Of a DNA stretch of 64,000 nt, positions 36,100-46,816 are shown piece after piece (position 1 is the first letter of the stretch; the number at the start of each line of letters is the position of its first letter). The position numbers and the translations under genes are program-made. Source of the DNA: Streptococcus parasuis. Its GTDB lineage: Bacteria > Bacillota > Bacilli > Lactobacillales > Streptococcaceae. The stretch spans positions 620,001 to 684,000 of the forward strand of contig NZ_AP024276.1 of assembly GCF_021654455.1 (NCBI RefSeq), given 5' to 3'. Below the pieces are notes generated by a model. The model had not been told where the DNA came from. It did not search any database and was given only the letters and a program-made list of their open reading frames with translations.

Positions 36100-36111
36100 A
36101 TGACATGTCAT
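36100..36111. promoter_or_regulatory. Perfect 12-bp palindrome in the glnQ-like/walR spacer
   Basis: ATGACATGTCAT, located between divergent transcription units. Regulator unknown. Confidence 0.4.
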
Positions 36112-36167
36112 AAAACATAACATAAGATTATATGCATATCTTGTAAAATGAAATTTTTAAATAAGTT

Positions 36168-36176
36168 TGATATAAT
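36168..36176 (+). promoter_or_regulatory. walRKJ promoter, extended -10
   Basis: TGaTATAAT 28 bp before walR; -35 not obvious. Confidence 0.6.
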
Positions 36177-36204
36177 AGATAAAAGATTATAAAGGTAATA
36201 AAAA

Positions 36205-36909
36205 ATGAAGAAAATTTTAATTGTTGATGATGAGAAACCAATCTCGGATATTATTAAATTCAATATGACACGTGAAGGATATGAGGTAGTCACTGCGTTT
36301 GATGGACGTGAGGCGCTTGATATTTTTGAAACAGAGTTTCCAGATATTGTTATTTTAGATTTAATGCTTCCAGAAATAGATGGATTAGAAGTAGCACGGA
36401 CGATTCGAAAAACAAGTAATGTTCCTATTTTAATGTTGTCAGCTAAAGATAGTGAGTTTGATAAAGTTATTGGGCTTGAAATTGGTGCAGATGACTATGT
36501 GACAAAGCCATTCTCAAACCGTGAATTACAGGCGCGTGTTAAAGCTCTTCTTCGTCGAAGTGAATTGGCTGAGACGCAAGGAGCAGTTGAATCATCTGGT
36601 ACTCCAGAATTGGTAATCGGTGATTTGGTCATTGTTCCAGATGCTTTTGTAGCTAAGAAACATGGAAAAGAACTTGAACTAACACACCGTGAATTTGAAT
36701 TATTGTATCATTTGGCCAAGCACATTGGGCAAGTCATGACGCGAGAGCATCTACTTGAGACTGTTTGGGGATACGATTATTTTGGAGATGTACGTACTGT
36801 GGATGTGACAGTACGACGCTTGCGTGAAAAAATTGAAGACACTCCAAGTCGTCCGGAATATATCTTGACACGCAGGGGAGTAGGTTATTTTATAAAAGCT
36901 TATGATTAA
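36205..36909 (+). CDS. walR: Essential response regulator WalR (VicR)
   Basis: 234 residues. Receiver domain with phospho-acceptor Asp52 (ILDLMLP), KPFSNREL switch, and an OmpR/PhoB winged helix ([31 protein letters not shown], in part). WalR controls peptidoglycan hydrolases such as PcsB in streptococci and is essential in many of them. RBS AAGGTAAT is modest. Overlaps walK by 8 bp. Confidence 0.97.
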   Translation: MKKILIVDDEKPISDIIKFNMTREGYEVVTAFDGREALDIFETEFPDIVILDLMLPEIDGLEVARTIRKTSNVPILMLSAKDSEFDKVIGLEIGADDYVTKPFSNRELQARVKALLRRSELAETQGAVESSGTPELVIGDLVIVPDAFVAKKHGKELELTHREFELLYHLAKHIGQVMTREHLLETVWGYDYFGDVRTVDVTVRRLREKIEDTPSRPEYILTRRGVGYFIKAYD

Positions 36910-38251
36910 TCAATTACGCTATCTAATTACAACAGCTGAATTTTGGTTTGTTGTTATTTTGATTGGCTTTCTAATTGCGTTGACAGTATTGTTGATAGAA
37001 AACTATCGTGACAATAAACAGATACAATTACTCAATAAAAAGGTTGGCGCCTTGATAGATGGTAATTACTCTGATGTATTGGATTTGCGAGGAAGTCCAG
37101 AGATTACTGAAATGGCAAATTCACTGAATGATTTGTCAGAAGTAATCCGCTTAACGCACGATCATCTAGAACAAGAAAAAATCCGTCTCAGTTCCATTCT
37201 TTCCTACATGAGTGATGGAGTCATTGCTACAGATCGTATTGGCCGAATTATCATGGTCAATGATATGGCGCAGAAACAACTGGGGTTAAAAGATCATAAA
37301 CAGGAGCAATATTTTTTACTTGATGTTCTAGAACTTGAAGACCAATATAGTCTGCGGGAGTTGTTATCCCAAACACCTGAAATCGTCTTAGAAAAAGTTA
37401 ATGAGAATCAAGAATTTCTGACCTTGCGAGCTAATTTTGCAACGATTAGGAGCGAAAGTGGCCTCATATCAGGTTTGGTTGTTGTCCTACATGATATGAC
37501 GGAGCAGGCCAAGGAGGAACGTGAGCGCAGACTGTTTGTTTCTAATGTCAGTCACGAATTGCGTACACCGTTGACTTCGGTTAAATCATATTTGGAAGCC
37601 TTGGATGAGGGAGCACTGACCGAATCGGTTGCCCCAAGTTTTGTCAAGGTATCCTTAGATGAAACCAACCGGATGATGCGGATGATTACAGATCTTTTAA
37701 GTTTATCTCGCATTGATAATCAGGTTGGAGAGATGGATGTAGAGCTAATCAACTTTACGGCTTTTGTCACTTTCATCTTGAATCGCTTTGATCAGATGAA
37801 GAATTCTGATGCTGGTAAGACCTACGCTATTATTCGTGATTACCAGATTAGTCCAATTTGGGTTGAAATTGATACCGATAAGATGACGCAGGTACTGGAT
37901 AATATTTTGAATAATGCTATCAAGTATTCTCCAGATGGGGGAAATATTACCTTTAGTATGAAAACGACAGATAGTCAGCTAATTATTTCTATTTCAGATG
38001 AAGGTTTGGGAATTCCTAAAGCTGATTTGCCTAAAATATTTGATCGTTTCTATCGAGTAGATAAAGCGCGTTCGAGAGCCCAAGGTGGCACTGGTTTAGG
38101 TTTGGCGATTGCAAAAGAGATTGTAAAGCAACATAAAGGTTTCATTTGGGCTAAAAGTGAGTATGGACATGGTTCGACATTTACGATTGTCTTACCATAT
38201 AGTAAGGATATTGCACTGGATGAGTGGGAAGAGGTTGCTGAGGAAGAATAG
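36902..38251 (+). CDS. walK: Sensor histidine kinase WalK (VicK)
   Basis: 449 residues. One membrane segment (residues 13-30), a HAMP-like linker, a PAS domain (about 95-200), the dimerisation helix with His218 ([21 protein letters not shown] region) and a HATPase domain ([31 protein letters not shown]). The single helix and absence of an extracellular domain is the streptococcal form, unlike the two-helix WalK of bacilli. Confidence 0.97.
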   Translation: MINQLRYLITTAEFWFVVILIGFLIALTVLLIENYRDNKQIQLLNKKVGALIDGNYSDVLDLRGSPEITEMANSLNDLSEVIRLTHDHLEQEKIRLSSILSYMSDGVIATDRIGRIIMVNDMAQKQLGLKDHKQEQYFLLDVLELEDQYSLRELLSQTPEIVLEKVNENQEFLTLRANFATIRSESGLISGLVVVLHDMTEQAKEERERRLFVSNVSHELRTPLTSVKSYLEALDEGALTESVAPSFVKVSLDETNRMMRMITDLLSLSRIDNQVGEMDVELINFTAFVTFILNRFDQMKNSDAGKTYAIIRDYQISPIWVEIDTDKMTQVLDNILNNAIKYSPDGGNITFSMKTTDSQLIISISDEGLGIPKADLPKIFDRFYRVDKARSRAQGGTGLGLAIAKEIVKQHKGFIWAKSEYGHGSTFTIVLPYSKDIALDEWEEVAEEE

Positions 38252-38257
38252 GAGAGT

Positions 38258-39061
38258 ATGATCGGAACAGGTTTTAATTATAGTATTTTAGCATCCGGGT
38301 CTAGTGGAAATTGTTTTTATTTGGAAACGGATAAAAAGAAAATTTTAGTGGATGCAGGTTTATCGGGAAAAAAAATCACCAGTCTTTTGGCGGAAATTAA
38401 TCGAAAGCCTGAGGATATTGATGCTATCCTGGTAACGCATGAACATAGCGATCACATCCATGGTATCGGTGTTTTAGCACGTAAGTATGGCATGGACATT
38501 TATGCCAATGAATTGACCTGGCAGGCTATGGAGAGCAAATTGGGCAAGATTGATGTGGCTCAAAAACATATCTTCGAATTGGGTGCTATGAAGACTTTTG
38601 GAGACTTGGATGTTGAGTCATTTGGTGTCAGTCATGATGCTGCTTGTCCGCAGTTCTACCGCTTTATGAAGGATGATAAATCCTTTGTTATGTTGACGGA
38701 TACTGGTTATGTCAGTGACCGAATGGTGGGTATTGTGGAAAATGCAGATGCCTATTTGATTGAATCCAATCATGATGTTGAAATCCTGCGTTCGGGGTCC
38801 TATTCTTGGAATTTGAAGCAACGGATTTTGTCGGATAAAGGGCATCTTTGTAACGAAGATGGTGCAGATGCCATGATTCGTTCGCTCGGAAATCGGACCA
38901 AGAAGATTTACCTAGGGCATTTGTCAAAGGAAAATAATATCAAGGAACTGGCACATATGACTATGGTTAACCAATTGGCACAAGCTGATTTAGGTGTTGG
39001 TACAGATTTTCAAATTTATGATACTTCGCCAGATACGGCGACTGTCTTGACCAAGATTTGA
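38258..39061 (+). CDS. walJ: MBL-fold protein WalJ (VicX)
   Basis: 267-residue YycJ-type metallo-beta-lactamase: SGSSGNCFYLETD, THEHSDHIHGI (HxHxDH), LTDTGYV, ESNHD and LGHLSKENN. It accompanies walRK in most Firmicutes and affects cell wall and DNA repair phenotypes; biochemical role not settled. Starts 7 nt after walK. Confidence 0.93.
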   Translation: MIGTGFNYSILASGSSGNCFYLETDKKKILVDAGLSGKKITSLLAEINRKPEDIDAILVTHEHSDHIHGIGVLARKYGMDIYANELTWQAMESKLGKIDVAQKHIFELGAMKTFGDLDVESFGVSHDAACPQFYRFMKDDKSFVMLTDTGYVSDRMVGIVENADAYLIESNHDVEILRSGSYSWNLKQRILSDKGHLCNEDGADAMIRSLGNRTKKIYLGHLSKENNIKELAHMTMVNQLAQADLGVGTDFQIYDTSPDTATVLTKI

Positions 39062-39078
39062 TAGATAGAAAGATCCGT

Positions 39079-39106
39079 AAAAGGTCGTGTTCGCACGGCT
39101 TTTTTG
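39079..39106 (+). terminator. Terminator after walRKJ
   Basis: GTCGTG-TTCG-CACGGC with flanking A and T runs. The spacer 39107-39294 shows no supportable gene. Confidence 0.85.
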
Positions 39107-39294
39107 TTTTTTTGCTATGAAGTGTCAGAAGGAAAAAATGCAAGAGTTCGCTTTATTCTTTCAAATTTATTCACTGTTACTAGTAGGATTGAAAAGACTT
39201 ATTATTGGAGACGATTTTATTGTGGAGGAACATTATTGTATGGAGAAAATATTTCTTGAAAGGGAGGCTAAGGCTAAAAATTATGATTTGCCTG

Positions 39295-39303
39295 TGGTAT
39301 AAT
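39295..39303 (+). promoter_or_regulatory. pbp2B promoter, extended -10
   Basis: TGgTATAAT, 32 bp before the start codon. Confidence 0.6.
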
Positions 39304-39335
39304 AAGAAGAATATTTCTAGAACGAGGTTTGTCTT

Positions 39336-41411
39336 TTGAAAAAAAAGAATCATCAATCAACTGGTAATGCAAGAAATATGATTCCAATTCGATTAAATAT
39401 TTTATTTGGAGTCGTCATTTTATTATTTACAGTGCTGATTGTCCGGTTGGCAGATATGCAGATTGTGAATCATGATTTTTATAGTAATAAATTAGCAACT
39501 GCTAGTCAGAAAGTAGTCACTAAAAGTTCTGTTCGAGGACTGATTTACGATGCTAAAGGAAAGCCTTTGGTTGAAAATCAGATACAACAAGTAGTGTCCT
39601 TTACGCGCTCTAATAAAATGACTGCTGAGGAAATGAAGCAGGTTGCTAAAAATTTACTTCAATGGGTCACAGTTTCGGATGTCAGTGTTTCAGATCGGGA
39701 TAAAGCTGACTACTATTTGGCAGATCAAGCAGTCTACCAGGAAGTGGTGAATAAACTTCCTAAAGAGCAGCGATTTGATGCAGATGGCAATTATTTAAGT
39801 GAATCAGAAATCTATACAAATGCTGTTGCTAGTTTAACGCCTGAACAGTTAAACTACTCTGATGAAGAGTTGAAAGCAATTGAACTATTTACGCAGATGA
39901 ATGCTGCATCTTATTTTGAGACAGTCAATCTTGTCACAGACAGCCTTGCCGCTGAGCAGGTGGCTTTGATTGTAGCGAATTCTGATCAACTTGAAGGAAT
40001 CTCAACTACAAATAACTGGCAACGGAGTATTCTAGATACTTCACTTAGCTCAATTATTGGTACTGTAACAAGCGAACAAGCAGGTTTACCAGCTGAGGAT
40101 GCCGATTATTATTTGTCAAAAGGGTATTCTGCGAATGACCGTGTGGGGACTGCCTATCTTGAAAAACAATACGAAGAAGTCTTGCAAGGTCAACGAGAGA
40201 AGAAAGAAATTAATTTAGACAGAAATGGTAACGTTGAAAGTATTGAGACTGTTCAAGAAGGACAACAGGGAAACAATATTAAGTTGACCATTGACTTGGC
40301 CTTTCAAGATGGCGTCAATGCGATTCTAAAAAAATATTTTGAGAGTGAGTTGTCAACGGGAAGTGCACTGTATTCGGAAGGTGTTTATGCAGTTGCATTA
40401 AATCCTTCTACAGGTGCAGTGCTTGCTATGTCTGGTTATAGTCATGAAAAAGGCTCAAGTACCATTAACGAAGATGCTCTTGGAACGATTACGAGTGTCT
40501 TTACACCTGGTTCAATTGTCAAAGGTGCTACAATTAGTTCTGGATGGGAAAATGGGGTTATCAGTGGCAACCAAGTACAATTAGATGAGCCAATATATTT
40601 TGCAGGTTCAGCTCCGATTACATCTTGGTACGGTGCTTACGGTAGTTTTAATATTGATGCAACTCAGGCTTTAGAGTATTCATCAAACGTTTATATGGTT
40701 AAGATTGCCTTAGGACTACTTGGGCAAACCTATTCTGCAAATATGTATTTGAATGATGGGGAAACTTTGACAAATGCCATGACAAAACTGCGGTCAACAT
40801 TTGCAGAATATGGTCTTGGTGCTTCTACAGGGATTGATCTTCCACTTGAATCCACTGGTTTTTTACCTGATGAATATAGCACAGCGAACTTCATTACCAA
40901 CGCATTTGGTCAGTTCGACAACTATACACCAATGCAAATGGCACAGTATGTGGCAACAGTTGCCAATAAAGGAACTCGCATTTCACCACATTTGGTTGAA
41001 GGGATTTATGGCAATACGGACCAAGGTGGGCTTGGAGACCTGATTGAACCCGTTTCAGGAAAAGAGTTAAATCAGGTAAATATCTCTGAGGACGAAATGG
41101 CCATTCTTCGACAAGGGTTTTATCAAGTGGTAAATGGAAATGGTCAATTTAATACAGGTAGTGCAATTGGGCAAGGAGCAAGTGTGACAATCAGTGCGAA
41201 AACTGGTACGGCAGAAACTTATACAACAACTCCTTCAGGTGAAGTCGTAACAGCAGTAAATACAAACGTAGTGGCCTATGCACCGAGTGACAATCCCCAA
41301 ATTGCTGTTTCGGTGGTGCTACCAAACTTAACAAATCAATCATCTATGACAACAAAAACGATTATGCGTGAAATAATCAACTTATACCAATCAATGTATC
41401 CCATGAACTAA
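39336..41411 (+). CDS. pbp2B: Penicillin-binding protein 2B (class B transpeptidase)
   Basis: 691 residues. One N-terminal membrane helix (about 21-43), a PBP dimerisation domain, then the transpeptidase: S393-IVK, S449-S-N451 and K622-TG. PBP2b is the peripheral (elongation) transpeptidase of ovococci and a main beta-lactam target, where mosaic alleles give resistance; no judgement on resistance is possible here. Start is TTG 39336 with GAGG 8-10 nt upstream. Followed by recR 8 nt later. Confidence 0.95.
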   Translation: MKKKNHQSTGNARNMIPIRLNILFGVVILLFTVLIVRLADMQIVNHDFYSNKLATASQKVVTKSSVRGLIYDAKGKPLVENQIQQVVSFTRSNKMTAEEMKQVAKNLLQWVTVSDVSVSDRDKADYYLADQAVYQEVVNKLPKEQRFDADGNYLSESEIYTNAVASLTPEQLNYSDEELKAIELFTQMNAASYFETVNLVTDSLAAEQVALIVANSDQLEGISTTNNWQRSILDTSLSSIIGTVTSEQAGLPAEDADYYLSKGYSANDRVGTAYLEKQYEEVLQGQREKKEINLDRNGNVESIETVQEGQQGNNIKLTIDLAFQDGVNAILKKYFESELSTGSALYSEGVYAVALNPSTGAVLAMSGYSHEKGSSTINEDALGTITSVFTPGSIVKGATISSGWENGVISGNQVQLDEPIYFAGSAPITSWYGAYGSFNIDATQALEYSSNVYMVKIALGLLGQTYSANMYLNDGETLTNAMTKLRSTFAEYGLGASTGIDLPLESTGFLPDEYSTANFITNAFGQFDNYTPMQMAQYVATVANKGTRISPHLVEGIYGNTDQGGLGDLIEPVSGKELNQVNISEDEMAILRQGFYQVVNGNGQFNTGSAIGQGASVTISAKTGTAETYTTTPSGEVVTAVNTNVVAYAPSDNPQIAVSVVLPNLTNQSSMTTKTIMREIINLYQSMYPMN

Positions 41412-41419
41412 GGAGGCCT

Positions 41420-42016
41420 ATGCTCTACCCAACACCCATTGCAAAGCTAATTGATAGTTATTCTAAATTACCCGGTATTGGTATCAAAACTGCCACTCGT
41501 CTAGCATTTTATACAATTGGTATGGAGGATGATGTCGTTAATGAATTCGCCAAAAATTTATTGGCAGCCAAGCGAGATTTATCTTATTGCTCGATTTGTG
41601 GTAATCTGACGGACCAAGACCCTTGTGCTATTTGTCAGGACTCAACGAGAGATCAATCTACAATTTTGATTGTAGAGGATAGTCGGGATGTTACAGCTTT
41701 GGAAAATATTCAAGAATACCACGGTCTTTATCATGTCTTGCATGGTTTGATCTCGCCAATGAATGGTATCGGACCAGATGATATTAATTTGAAAACCCTC
41801 CTCACTCGTCTGATGGACAATGAGGTTACAGAAGTTATTGTGGCGACCAATGCAACAGCAGATGGAGAAGCTACATCTATGTATATCTCACGTGTCCTCA
41901 AACCTGCGGGAATCAAAGTAACCCGACTAGCTCGTGGCTTAGCGGTAGGCAGTGATATTGAATATGCCGATGAAGTTACTCTACTGCGAGCAATTGAAAA
42001 TCGAACAGAGTTGTAG
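41420..42016 (+). CDS. recR: Recombination mediator RecR
   Basis: 198 residues. HhH motif ([17 protein letters not shown]), C4 zinc finger ([16 protein letters not shown]), Toprim domain ([14 protein letters not shown]) and Walker-B-like C-terminus. RecR acts with RecO to load RecA at gaps. AAGGAGG precedes ATG; co-transcribed with pbp2B. Confidence 0.97.
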   Translation: MLYPTPIAKLIDSYSKLPGIGIKTATRLAFYTIGMEDDVVNEFAKNLLAAKRDLSYCSICGNLTDQDPCAICQDSTRDQSTILIVEDSRDVTALENIQEYHGLYHVLHGLISPMNGIGPDDINLKTLLTRLMDNEVTEVIVATNATADGEATSMYISRVLKPAGIKVTRLARGLAVGSDIEYADEVTLLRAIENRTEL

Positions 42017-42081
42017 ACAAATGGCTGGTTGACTCATAATCATTCGAATTTACCTTAGGTCAATTTCGAGTGGTTAAAATA

Positions 42082-42090
42082 TGCTATACT
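42082..42090 (+). promoter_or_regulatory. ddl promoter, extended -10
   Basis: TGcTATACT about 34 bp before ddl. Confidence 0.6.
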
Positions 42091-42124
42091 AATAGAGAAA
42101 CTATTGACACAGGAAGGATAGAAT

Positions 42125-43171
42125 ATGTCAAAAGAAACCTTGATTTTACTTTATGGTGGACGTTCAGCAGAACGTGAAGTATCTGTTTTATCTGCAGAAA
42201 GCGTTATGCGCGCCATCAATTATGATAAATTTTTTGTCAAAACCTATTTCATTAGCCAGACAGGGGACTTTATTAAGACGCAAGAGTTTTCTCAAAAACC
42301 GTCTGCTGATGAAAAACTCATGACAAATGCGACAATTGTTGAAGAACAAAAAATCCGTCCGAGCGATATCTATGAAGAAAAGGCAGTCGTTTTCCCTGTT
42401 CTTCATGGCCCAATGGGTGAAGACGGATCTATACAAGGATTCTTGGAAGTGCTTCGTATGCCGTATGTTGGTACCAATATTTTATCTTCTAGCGTTGCCA
42501 TGGATAAGATTACAACCAAGCGCGTACTAGAATCTGCTGGTATTGCCCAAGTGCCTTATGTGGCGGTTATTGAGGGCGAAAATATCAACGATAAGATTGC
42601 AGAGATTGAAGGGAAATTGACTTATCCAGTCTTTGTAAAACCAGCTAATATGGGGTCAAGTGTTGGTATCTCAAAAGCTGAGGATTTAGCTGACTTGCGT
42701 AAGGCACTTGATCTGGCCTTCAAGTATGATAGCCGTGTCCTCGTTGAGCAGGGTGTCAACGCGCGTGAGATTGAGGTCGGTCTTTTGGGAAATGCTGACG
42801 TGAAAACGACACTTCCTGGTGAAGTAGTCAAAGACGTTGCCTTTTATGACTATGATGCCAAGTACATTGATAACAAAATCACAATGGATATCCCAGCCAA
42901 AATTGACGAATCAATTATGGATATCATGCGAGAAAATGCTGCCAAGGCCTTTCGTGCAATCGGTGGTTGTGGACTTTCTCGCTGTGATTTCTTCTTGACA
43001 GAAGACGGCGACATCTTCCTCAACGAGCTCAACACCATGCCAGGTTTTACCCAGTGGTCTATGTATCCACTCCTTTGGGATAATATGGGCCTAGCTTACC
43101 CAGACTTGATTGAAGAGCTTGTTCGTTTGGCTAAGGAAATGTTTGAGAAACGCGAAAGTCACCTCATTTAA
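42125..43171 (+). CDS. ddl: D-alanine--D-alanine ligase
   Basis: 348 residues, ATP-grasp enzyme making D-Ala-D-Ala for the peptidoglycan precursor. [11 protein letters not shown] at the N-terminus, [25 protein letters not shown] and [16 protein letters not shown] are diagnostic; the Tyr/Phe selectivity position was not assigned. GAAGGA precedes ATG. Its product is used by MurF (45449-46816). Confidence 0.97.
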   Translation: MSKETLILLYGGRSAEREVSVLSAESVMRAINYDKFFVKTYFISQTGDFIKTQEFSQKPSADEKLMTNATIVEEQKIRPSDIYEEKAVVFPVLHGPMGEDGSIQGFLEVLRMPYVGTNILSSSVAMDKITTKRVLESAGIAQVPYVAVIEGENINDKIAEIEGKLTYPVFVKPANMGSSVGISKAEDLADLRKALDLAFKYDSRVLVEQGVNAREIEVGLLGNADVKTTLPGEVVKDVAFYDYDAKYIDNKITMDIPAKIDESIMDIMRENAAKAFRAIGGCGLSRCDFFLTEDGDIFLNELNTMPGFTQWSMYPLLWDNMGLAYPDLIEELVRLAKEMFEKRESHLI

Positions 43172-43180
43172 TTATTATCA

Positions 43181-43207
43181 AGATTGGAATCATTCCAATC
43201 TTTTTTC
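43181..43207 (+). terminator. Terminator after ddl
   Basis: GATTGGAA-TCA-TTCCAATC with six T. Confidence 0.9.
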
Positions 43208-43236
43208 TTGCAAAGGTTTGCAAAAAGGAATAAAAT
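43208..43236 (+). promoter_or_regulatory. Promoter of the OsmC-ABC cluster
   Basis: TTGCAA (43208-43213), 17-bp spacer, TAAAAT (43231-43236), directly behind the ddl terminator. Confidence 0.65.
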
Positions 43237-43258
43237 GGAACAAGTCCTGGAGGTGTTT

Positions 43259-43639
43259 ATGTATCAAACGACAGTAAAAGGGGAAGGTCTGTTTCAGGCT
43301 CTTTCTCAAGGTTATGGCGAACCGGTTCGTACCTTTGGGGTAACGGAGAAGGGTGAGACTCCGGTTAGTCTAGTTAATATTGGCTTAGCTGCCTGTATCA
43401 CCATGTGTGTGCAGGGCTACTATGCCAGCCAAGAAGGCAATAAAACCATGCCTGTTCAGGTGGAGAGTCGTTTGGATAATGAGCACATTGAAGTGTTGAT
43501 TGGAATCGGAGAGGAGGTTTCTTCGGAAAAGCAGGAAAAGATTCTTGCATACGTTGAACAAAAGTGTAAAGTTAAAGCTTTTTTAAAAGAAAGTATTATA
43601 TTTGAGACAAATTTTTATGTCTTAGAAAGTGTGGAGTAG
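43259..43639 (+). CDS. OsmC/Ohr-family protein
   Basis: 126 residues. Two family cysteines, in LAACITMCVQGY and in VEQKCKVKAF, stand where OsmC/Ohr peroxidatic and resolving cysteines occur. Such enzymes reduce organic hydroperoxides, but many family members are untested. ATG 43259 follows TGGAGGTG; the upstream ATG at 43184 lies in the terminator. Its stop is immediately followed by the permease ATG, so it is translationally linked to an ABC system. Confidence 0.85.
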   Translation: MYQTTVKGEGLFQALSQGYGEPVRTFGVTEKGETPVSLVNIGLAACITMCVQGYYASQEGNKTMPVQVESRLDNEHIEVLIGIGEEVSSEKQEKILAYVEQKCKVKAFLKESIIFETNFYVLESVE

Positions 43640-44716
43640 ATGTTTTTAGCAATTGAAGAAATGCGACAAAATAAGTTGCGTTACGGCTTGATTTTAGGTT
43701 TGTTAATCCTGATTTCCTACTTGGTCTTTTTCCTGACAGGTTTGGCTTATGGTCTCATGCAGGAAAATAGAACAGCAGTTGATAAATGGCAGGCAGATTA
43801 TGTCTTGCTTAATTCAGAAAGCAATCGCCTGATTACAGCCTCCAAAATTGATATAGCCTTACTCAATCAGGTGGATGCTAGTGACAAGGCCTTGATTCGC
43901 CAACAAGCTGGAGTTGCTTATGTGGATGAAAATGCCACCTCAGACGAAAAAGAAAAGGTAAACATCTTTGCCGTTGAATCAGATAGTTTTATCGTGCCGA
44001 ATATTGTAGAAGGTCGTTTGTATGAAAAAACGGGAGAAGTCCTTGTAGACAAAACCTTGTCAGAGGTAGAAGGTTTTGGGCTTGGAGATCAAATCTATCT
44101 ATCAGGTTCTGATGAAAAAGTGACTATTGTTGGGTATACAGATAATGCCTACTTTGGAGTGGCGCCTGTTGTATATATGGACTTTACGGCATTTGCAGAA
44201 TTGATGCAGGCTGATAAACAACAAGCTGCAACGAGTAATCTTGCCAGTGCCATTGTCGTTCGTGGAGATGTCGCTTCTCTACCAGATGAGCTGGAAAAAG
44301 TTGCCATTGCAGACTTTATTGAAAATCTACCAGGATATAAGGCACAAAATATGACCTTTGGCTTTATGATAGGATTCTTGATTGTCATATCAGCCATTGT
44401 TATTGGTATTTTTATCTTTGTTTTGACAACACAGAAATCTCCGATTTTTGGCTTGATGAAAATTCAAGGTCTTTCAAATGGCTATATTTCAGGTTCTGTA
44501 TTGGCGCAAACCTTCCTACTTGCTGGTGTGGGAACAGTCCTTGGATTGGCTGGGACTTATTTGTCATCCCTTGTCTTGCCAAGTGCTGTTCCATTTGAGA
44601 ATAACTGGACCTTCTATATTGCAATCGGTTTGGCTCTGGTTGTGTTTGCCCTATTGGGTGCTAGTTTCTCTGTACGTTCTATCTTTAAGGTAGATCCATT
44701 ACGAAATTTATCTTAG
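43640..44716 (+). CDS. FtsX-like ABC permease, HrtB-type
   Basis: 358 residues, MacB/FtsX-type topology: one N-terminal helix (15-40), an extracellular domain of about 190 residues, then three helices (about 235-262, 280-305, 320-345). The N-terminus MFLAIEEMRQNKLRYGLI resembles HrtB-type haem efflux permeases of lactococci and streptococci, but substrate is not proved. ATG 43640 abuts the OsmC stop; GGAG within the OsmC end serves as RBS. Confidence 0.82.
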   Translation: MFLAIEEMRQNKLRYGLILGLLILISYLVFFLTGLAYGLMQENRTAVDKWQADYVLLNSESNRLITASKIDIALLNQVDASDKALIRQQAGVAYVDENATSDEKEKVNIFAVESDSFIVPNIVEGRLYEKTGEVLVDKTLSEVEGFGLGDQIYLSGSDEKVTIVGYTDNAYFGVAPVVYMDFTAFAELMQADKQQAATSNLASAIVVRGDVASLPDELEKVAIADFIENLPGYKAQNMTFGFMIGFLIVISAIVIGIFIFVLTTQKSPIFGLMKIQGLSNGYISGSVLAQTFLLAGVGTVLGLAGTYLSSLVLPSAVPFENNWTFYIAIGLALVVFALLGASFSVRSIFKVDPLRNLS

Positions 44717-44725
44717 GAGGTTGTT

Positions 44726-45394
44726 ATGAAAACACTTATTTTTGAAAATATTAGTAAGACCTTCCAAGATGGCAGTCAAACCATTACGGCTCTTAAATCA
44801 ACAAATTTTAGCATTGAAGAAGGCGAATTTGTCGCTATTATCGGACCGTCTGGGTCTGGGAAGTCAACATTTTTGACCTTGGCAGGTGGTTTACAAACAC
44901 CTACAACGGGTCGTGTTTTAATCAATCAATCGGACTATTCTGATTTACCTGAGAAAAAACGTGCCAAATTGCGCTATAAGGACATAGGTTTTGTCTTGCA
45001 GGCTTCCAATTTGATTCCATTTCTAACAGTCGAAAAACAATTAACCTTGGTTGATAAGGTCAATAAGAAAGCTGATCCGAGCAAGCGAAACGAACTCCTA
45101 TCTGAATTGGGTGTGGACCATCTCAAAAACAAGTTCCCTAAGGATTTGTCAGGCGGAGAACGGCAGCGTGTAGCTATTGCCCGTGCACTTTATAACGATC
45201 CAGCCTTGATTCTAGCTGATGAACCGACAGCCAGTCTAGATAGTAATCGCGCTTTTGAAGTGGTTGAGTTATTAGCTAAGGAAGCCAAAGAGCGGAACAA
45301 ATCCATCATCATGGTAACACATGACCAGCGCATGATTGAAAAATGCGACAAGGTTTACGAGATGAAAGATGGTGTCCTCACTCAAGTTCGGTAA
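44726..45394 (+). CDS. ABC transporter ATP-binding protein, HrtA/LolD-type
   Basis: 222 residues: Walker A GPSGSGKST, signature LSGGERQR, Walker B LILADEPTASLD, His switch VTHDQ. Pairs with the permease upstream (9 nt gap, AGGAGG RBS) as a MacB-like exporter. Role as above. Confidence 0.9.
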   Translation: MKTLIFENISKTFQDGSQTITALKSTNFSIEEGEFVAIIGPSGSGKSTFLTLAGGLQTPTTGRVLINQSDYSDLPEKKRAKLRYKDIGFVLQASNLIPFLTVEKQLTLVDKVNKKADPSKRNELLSELGVDHLKNKFPKDLSGGERQRVAIARALYNDPALILADEPTASLDSNRAFEVVELLAKEAKERNKSIIMVTHDQRMIEKCDKVYEMKDGVLTQVR

Positions 45395-45398
45395 AAAG

Positions 45399-45407
45399 TG
45401 GTATAAT
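45399..45407 (+). promoter_or_regulatory. murF promoter, extended -10
   Basis: TGgTATAAT; predicted +1 near 45413-45414. Confidence 0.65.
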
Positions 45408-45411
45408 AGAA

Positions 45412-45430
45412 AGAGCGAAAGCTCTTTTTT
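45412..45430 (+). terminator. Hairpin at the murF transcription start, terminator of the ABC unit
   Basis: AGAGC-GAAA-GCTCT plus a six-T run. It terminates the upstream operon yet also forms the extreme 5' end of the murF transcript. Confidence 0.75.
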
Positions 45431-45448
45431 AGTTTATTGGAGAAAACA

Positions 45449-46816
45449 ATGAAATTAACCCTACACGAAGTCGCTCAGGTCTTGGGCGCAAAAAATGAAA
45501 TTAGTCTTTATCCCGATACAGCACTCAACAAGGTGGAGTTCGACAGTCGCCTGATTACAGAAGGGGATCTTTTTGTTCCCCTCAAGGGAGCGCGTGACGG
45601 TCATGACTTTATTCCTGTGGCTTTTGAAAATGGCTGCGCAGTAACCCTTTCGGAAGTCAGCCTTGATGTTCCTCACATCCTAGTAGATGACTGCTTGGCT
45701 GCGCTTCAACAATTAGCGGCCTACTACCTAGAGAAAATAGGGGTAGAAGTCATTGCTGTGACAGGCTCAAACGGTAAAACAACCACCAAGGATATGATTC
45801 ATGATATCCTTGCAACTACATACAAGACTTACAAAACACAAGGCAACTATAACAACGAAATCGGTCTGCCATACACCGTCCTCCACATGCCTGATGATAC
45901 AGAAAAACTGGTTTTGGAAATGGGCCAAGACCACTTGGGTGACATTCATCTCCTATCTGAAATTGCCAAACCAAGTCTGTCGGTTATTACTCTATTTGGC
46001 GAAGCCCATTTGGAATTTTTCGGCTCACGAGAAGAGATTGCCAAAGGAAAATTACAGATTGCAGATGGAATGACAGCAGGAAGTAAATTGCTGATCCCTG
46101 CAGATCCGATTGCGGATAAGCTCTTGCCGAGCCATGTAGACCTCATTCGTTTCGGTGAGCAGGCTGATTTGCAGGTGACTAGTCTGGTCGAGTCAAAAGA
46201 TAGCCTGACCTTCACCGTCAATTTTATGGACGGCGATATTTTCCTCCCAGTAACGGGTAAGTACAATGCCACTAATGCCATGGTAGCAAGCTACGTAGGT
46301 AAGGCTTTGGGTGTGCCAGATGAGGCAATCAAGTCAGCCCTAGCTGGTCTGAACTTGACCCGCAACCGCACCGAGTGGAAGAAGGCAGCAAACGGAGCAG
46401 ATATTCTCAGCGATGTCTACAATGCCAACCCAACCGCTATGCGTTTGATTTTGGAAACCTTCACTAGCATTCCAGCCAATGAAGGTGGCAAGAAAATAGC
46501 CGTTTTGGCAGATATGAAAGAACTGGGGAGCCAGTCCGTCGATCTCCACAATCAGATGATTTTGAGCCTGTCGCCTGATGTGCTAGACACCGTCATTTTC
46601 TACGGTCAGGATATTGAAGGTCTGGCCCAGTTGGCTAGTCAGATGTTCCCAATTGGAAAAGTCTATTTCTTTAAGAAAAATGCGGAAGAAGACCAATTTG
46701 AAGACCTGGTCAAACAGGTTCAGTTAGTTTTAGGGGCCAATGATCAAATATTGCTCAAGGGTTCTAACTCAATGCAGCTAGCTAAAGTCCTTGATATTTT
46801 AGAACATGAGAAATGA
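45449..46816 (+). CDS. murF: UDP-MurNAc-tripeptide--D-Ala-D-Ala ligase
   Basis: 455 residues; adds D-Ala-D-Ala to the UDP-MurNAc tripeptide, the last cytoplasmic precursor step. Mur-ligase ATP loop GSNGKTTTKD, YNNEIGLP, the carbamylated-Lys region LEMGQDHLGDI and NRTEWKKAANGADILSDVYNANP (in part). ATG 45449 after TGGAG; an upstream ATG at 45437 overlaps the RBS region. Confidence 0.96.
   Translation: MKLTLHEVAQVLGAKNEISLYPDTALNKVEFDSRLITEGDLFVPLKGARDGHDFIPVAFENGCAVTLSEVSLDVPHILVDDCLAALQQLAAYYLEKIGVEVIAVTGSNGKTTTKDMIHDILATTYKTYKTQGNYNNEIGLPYTVLHMPDDTEKLVLEMGQDHLGDIHLLSEIAKPSLSVITLFGEAHLEFFGSREEIAKGKLQIADGMTAGSKLLIPADPIADKLLPSHVDLIRFGEQADLQVTSLVESKDSLTFTVNFMDGDIFLPVTGKYNATNAMVASYVGKALGVPDEAIKSALAGLNLTRNRTEWKKAANGADILSDVYNANPTAMRLILETFTSIPANEGGKKIAVLADMKELGSQSVDLHNQMILSLSPDVLDTVIFYGQDIEGLAQLASQMFPIGKVYFFKKNAEEDQFEDLVKQVQLVLGANDQILLKGSNSMQLAKVLDILEHEK

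Noticed and set aside
39087..39302. A 71-codon frame between walJ and pbp2B
   Set aside because: It starts inside the walRKJ terminator, lacks an RBS, and overlaps the pbp2B -10 region. A 20-codon ATG frame near its end (39240) is also unsupported.
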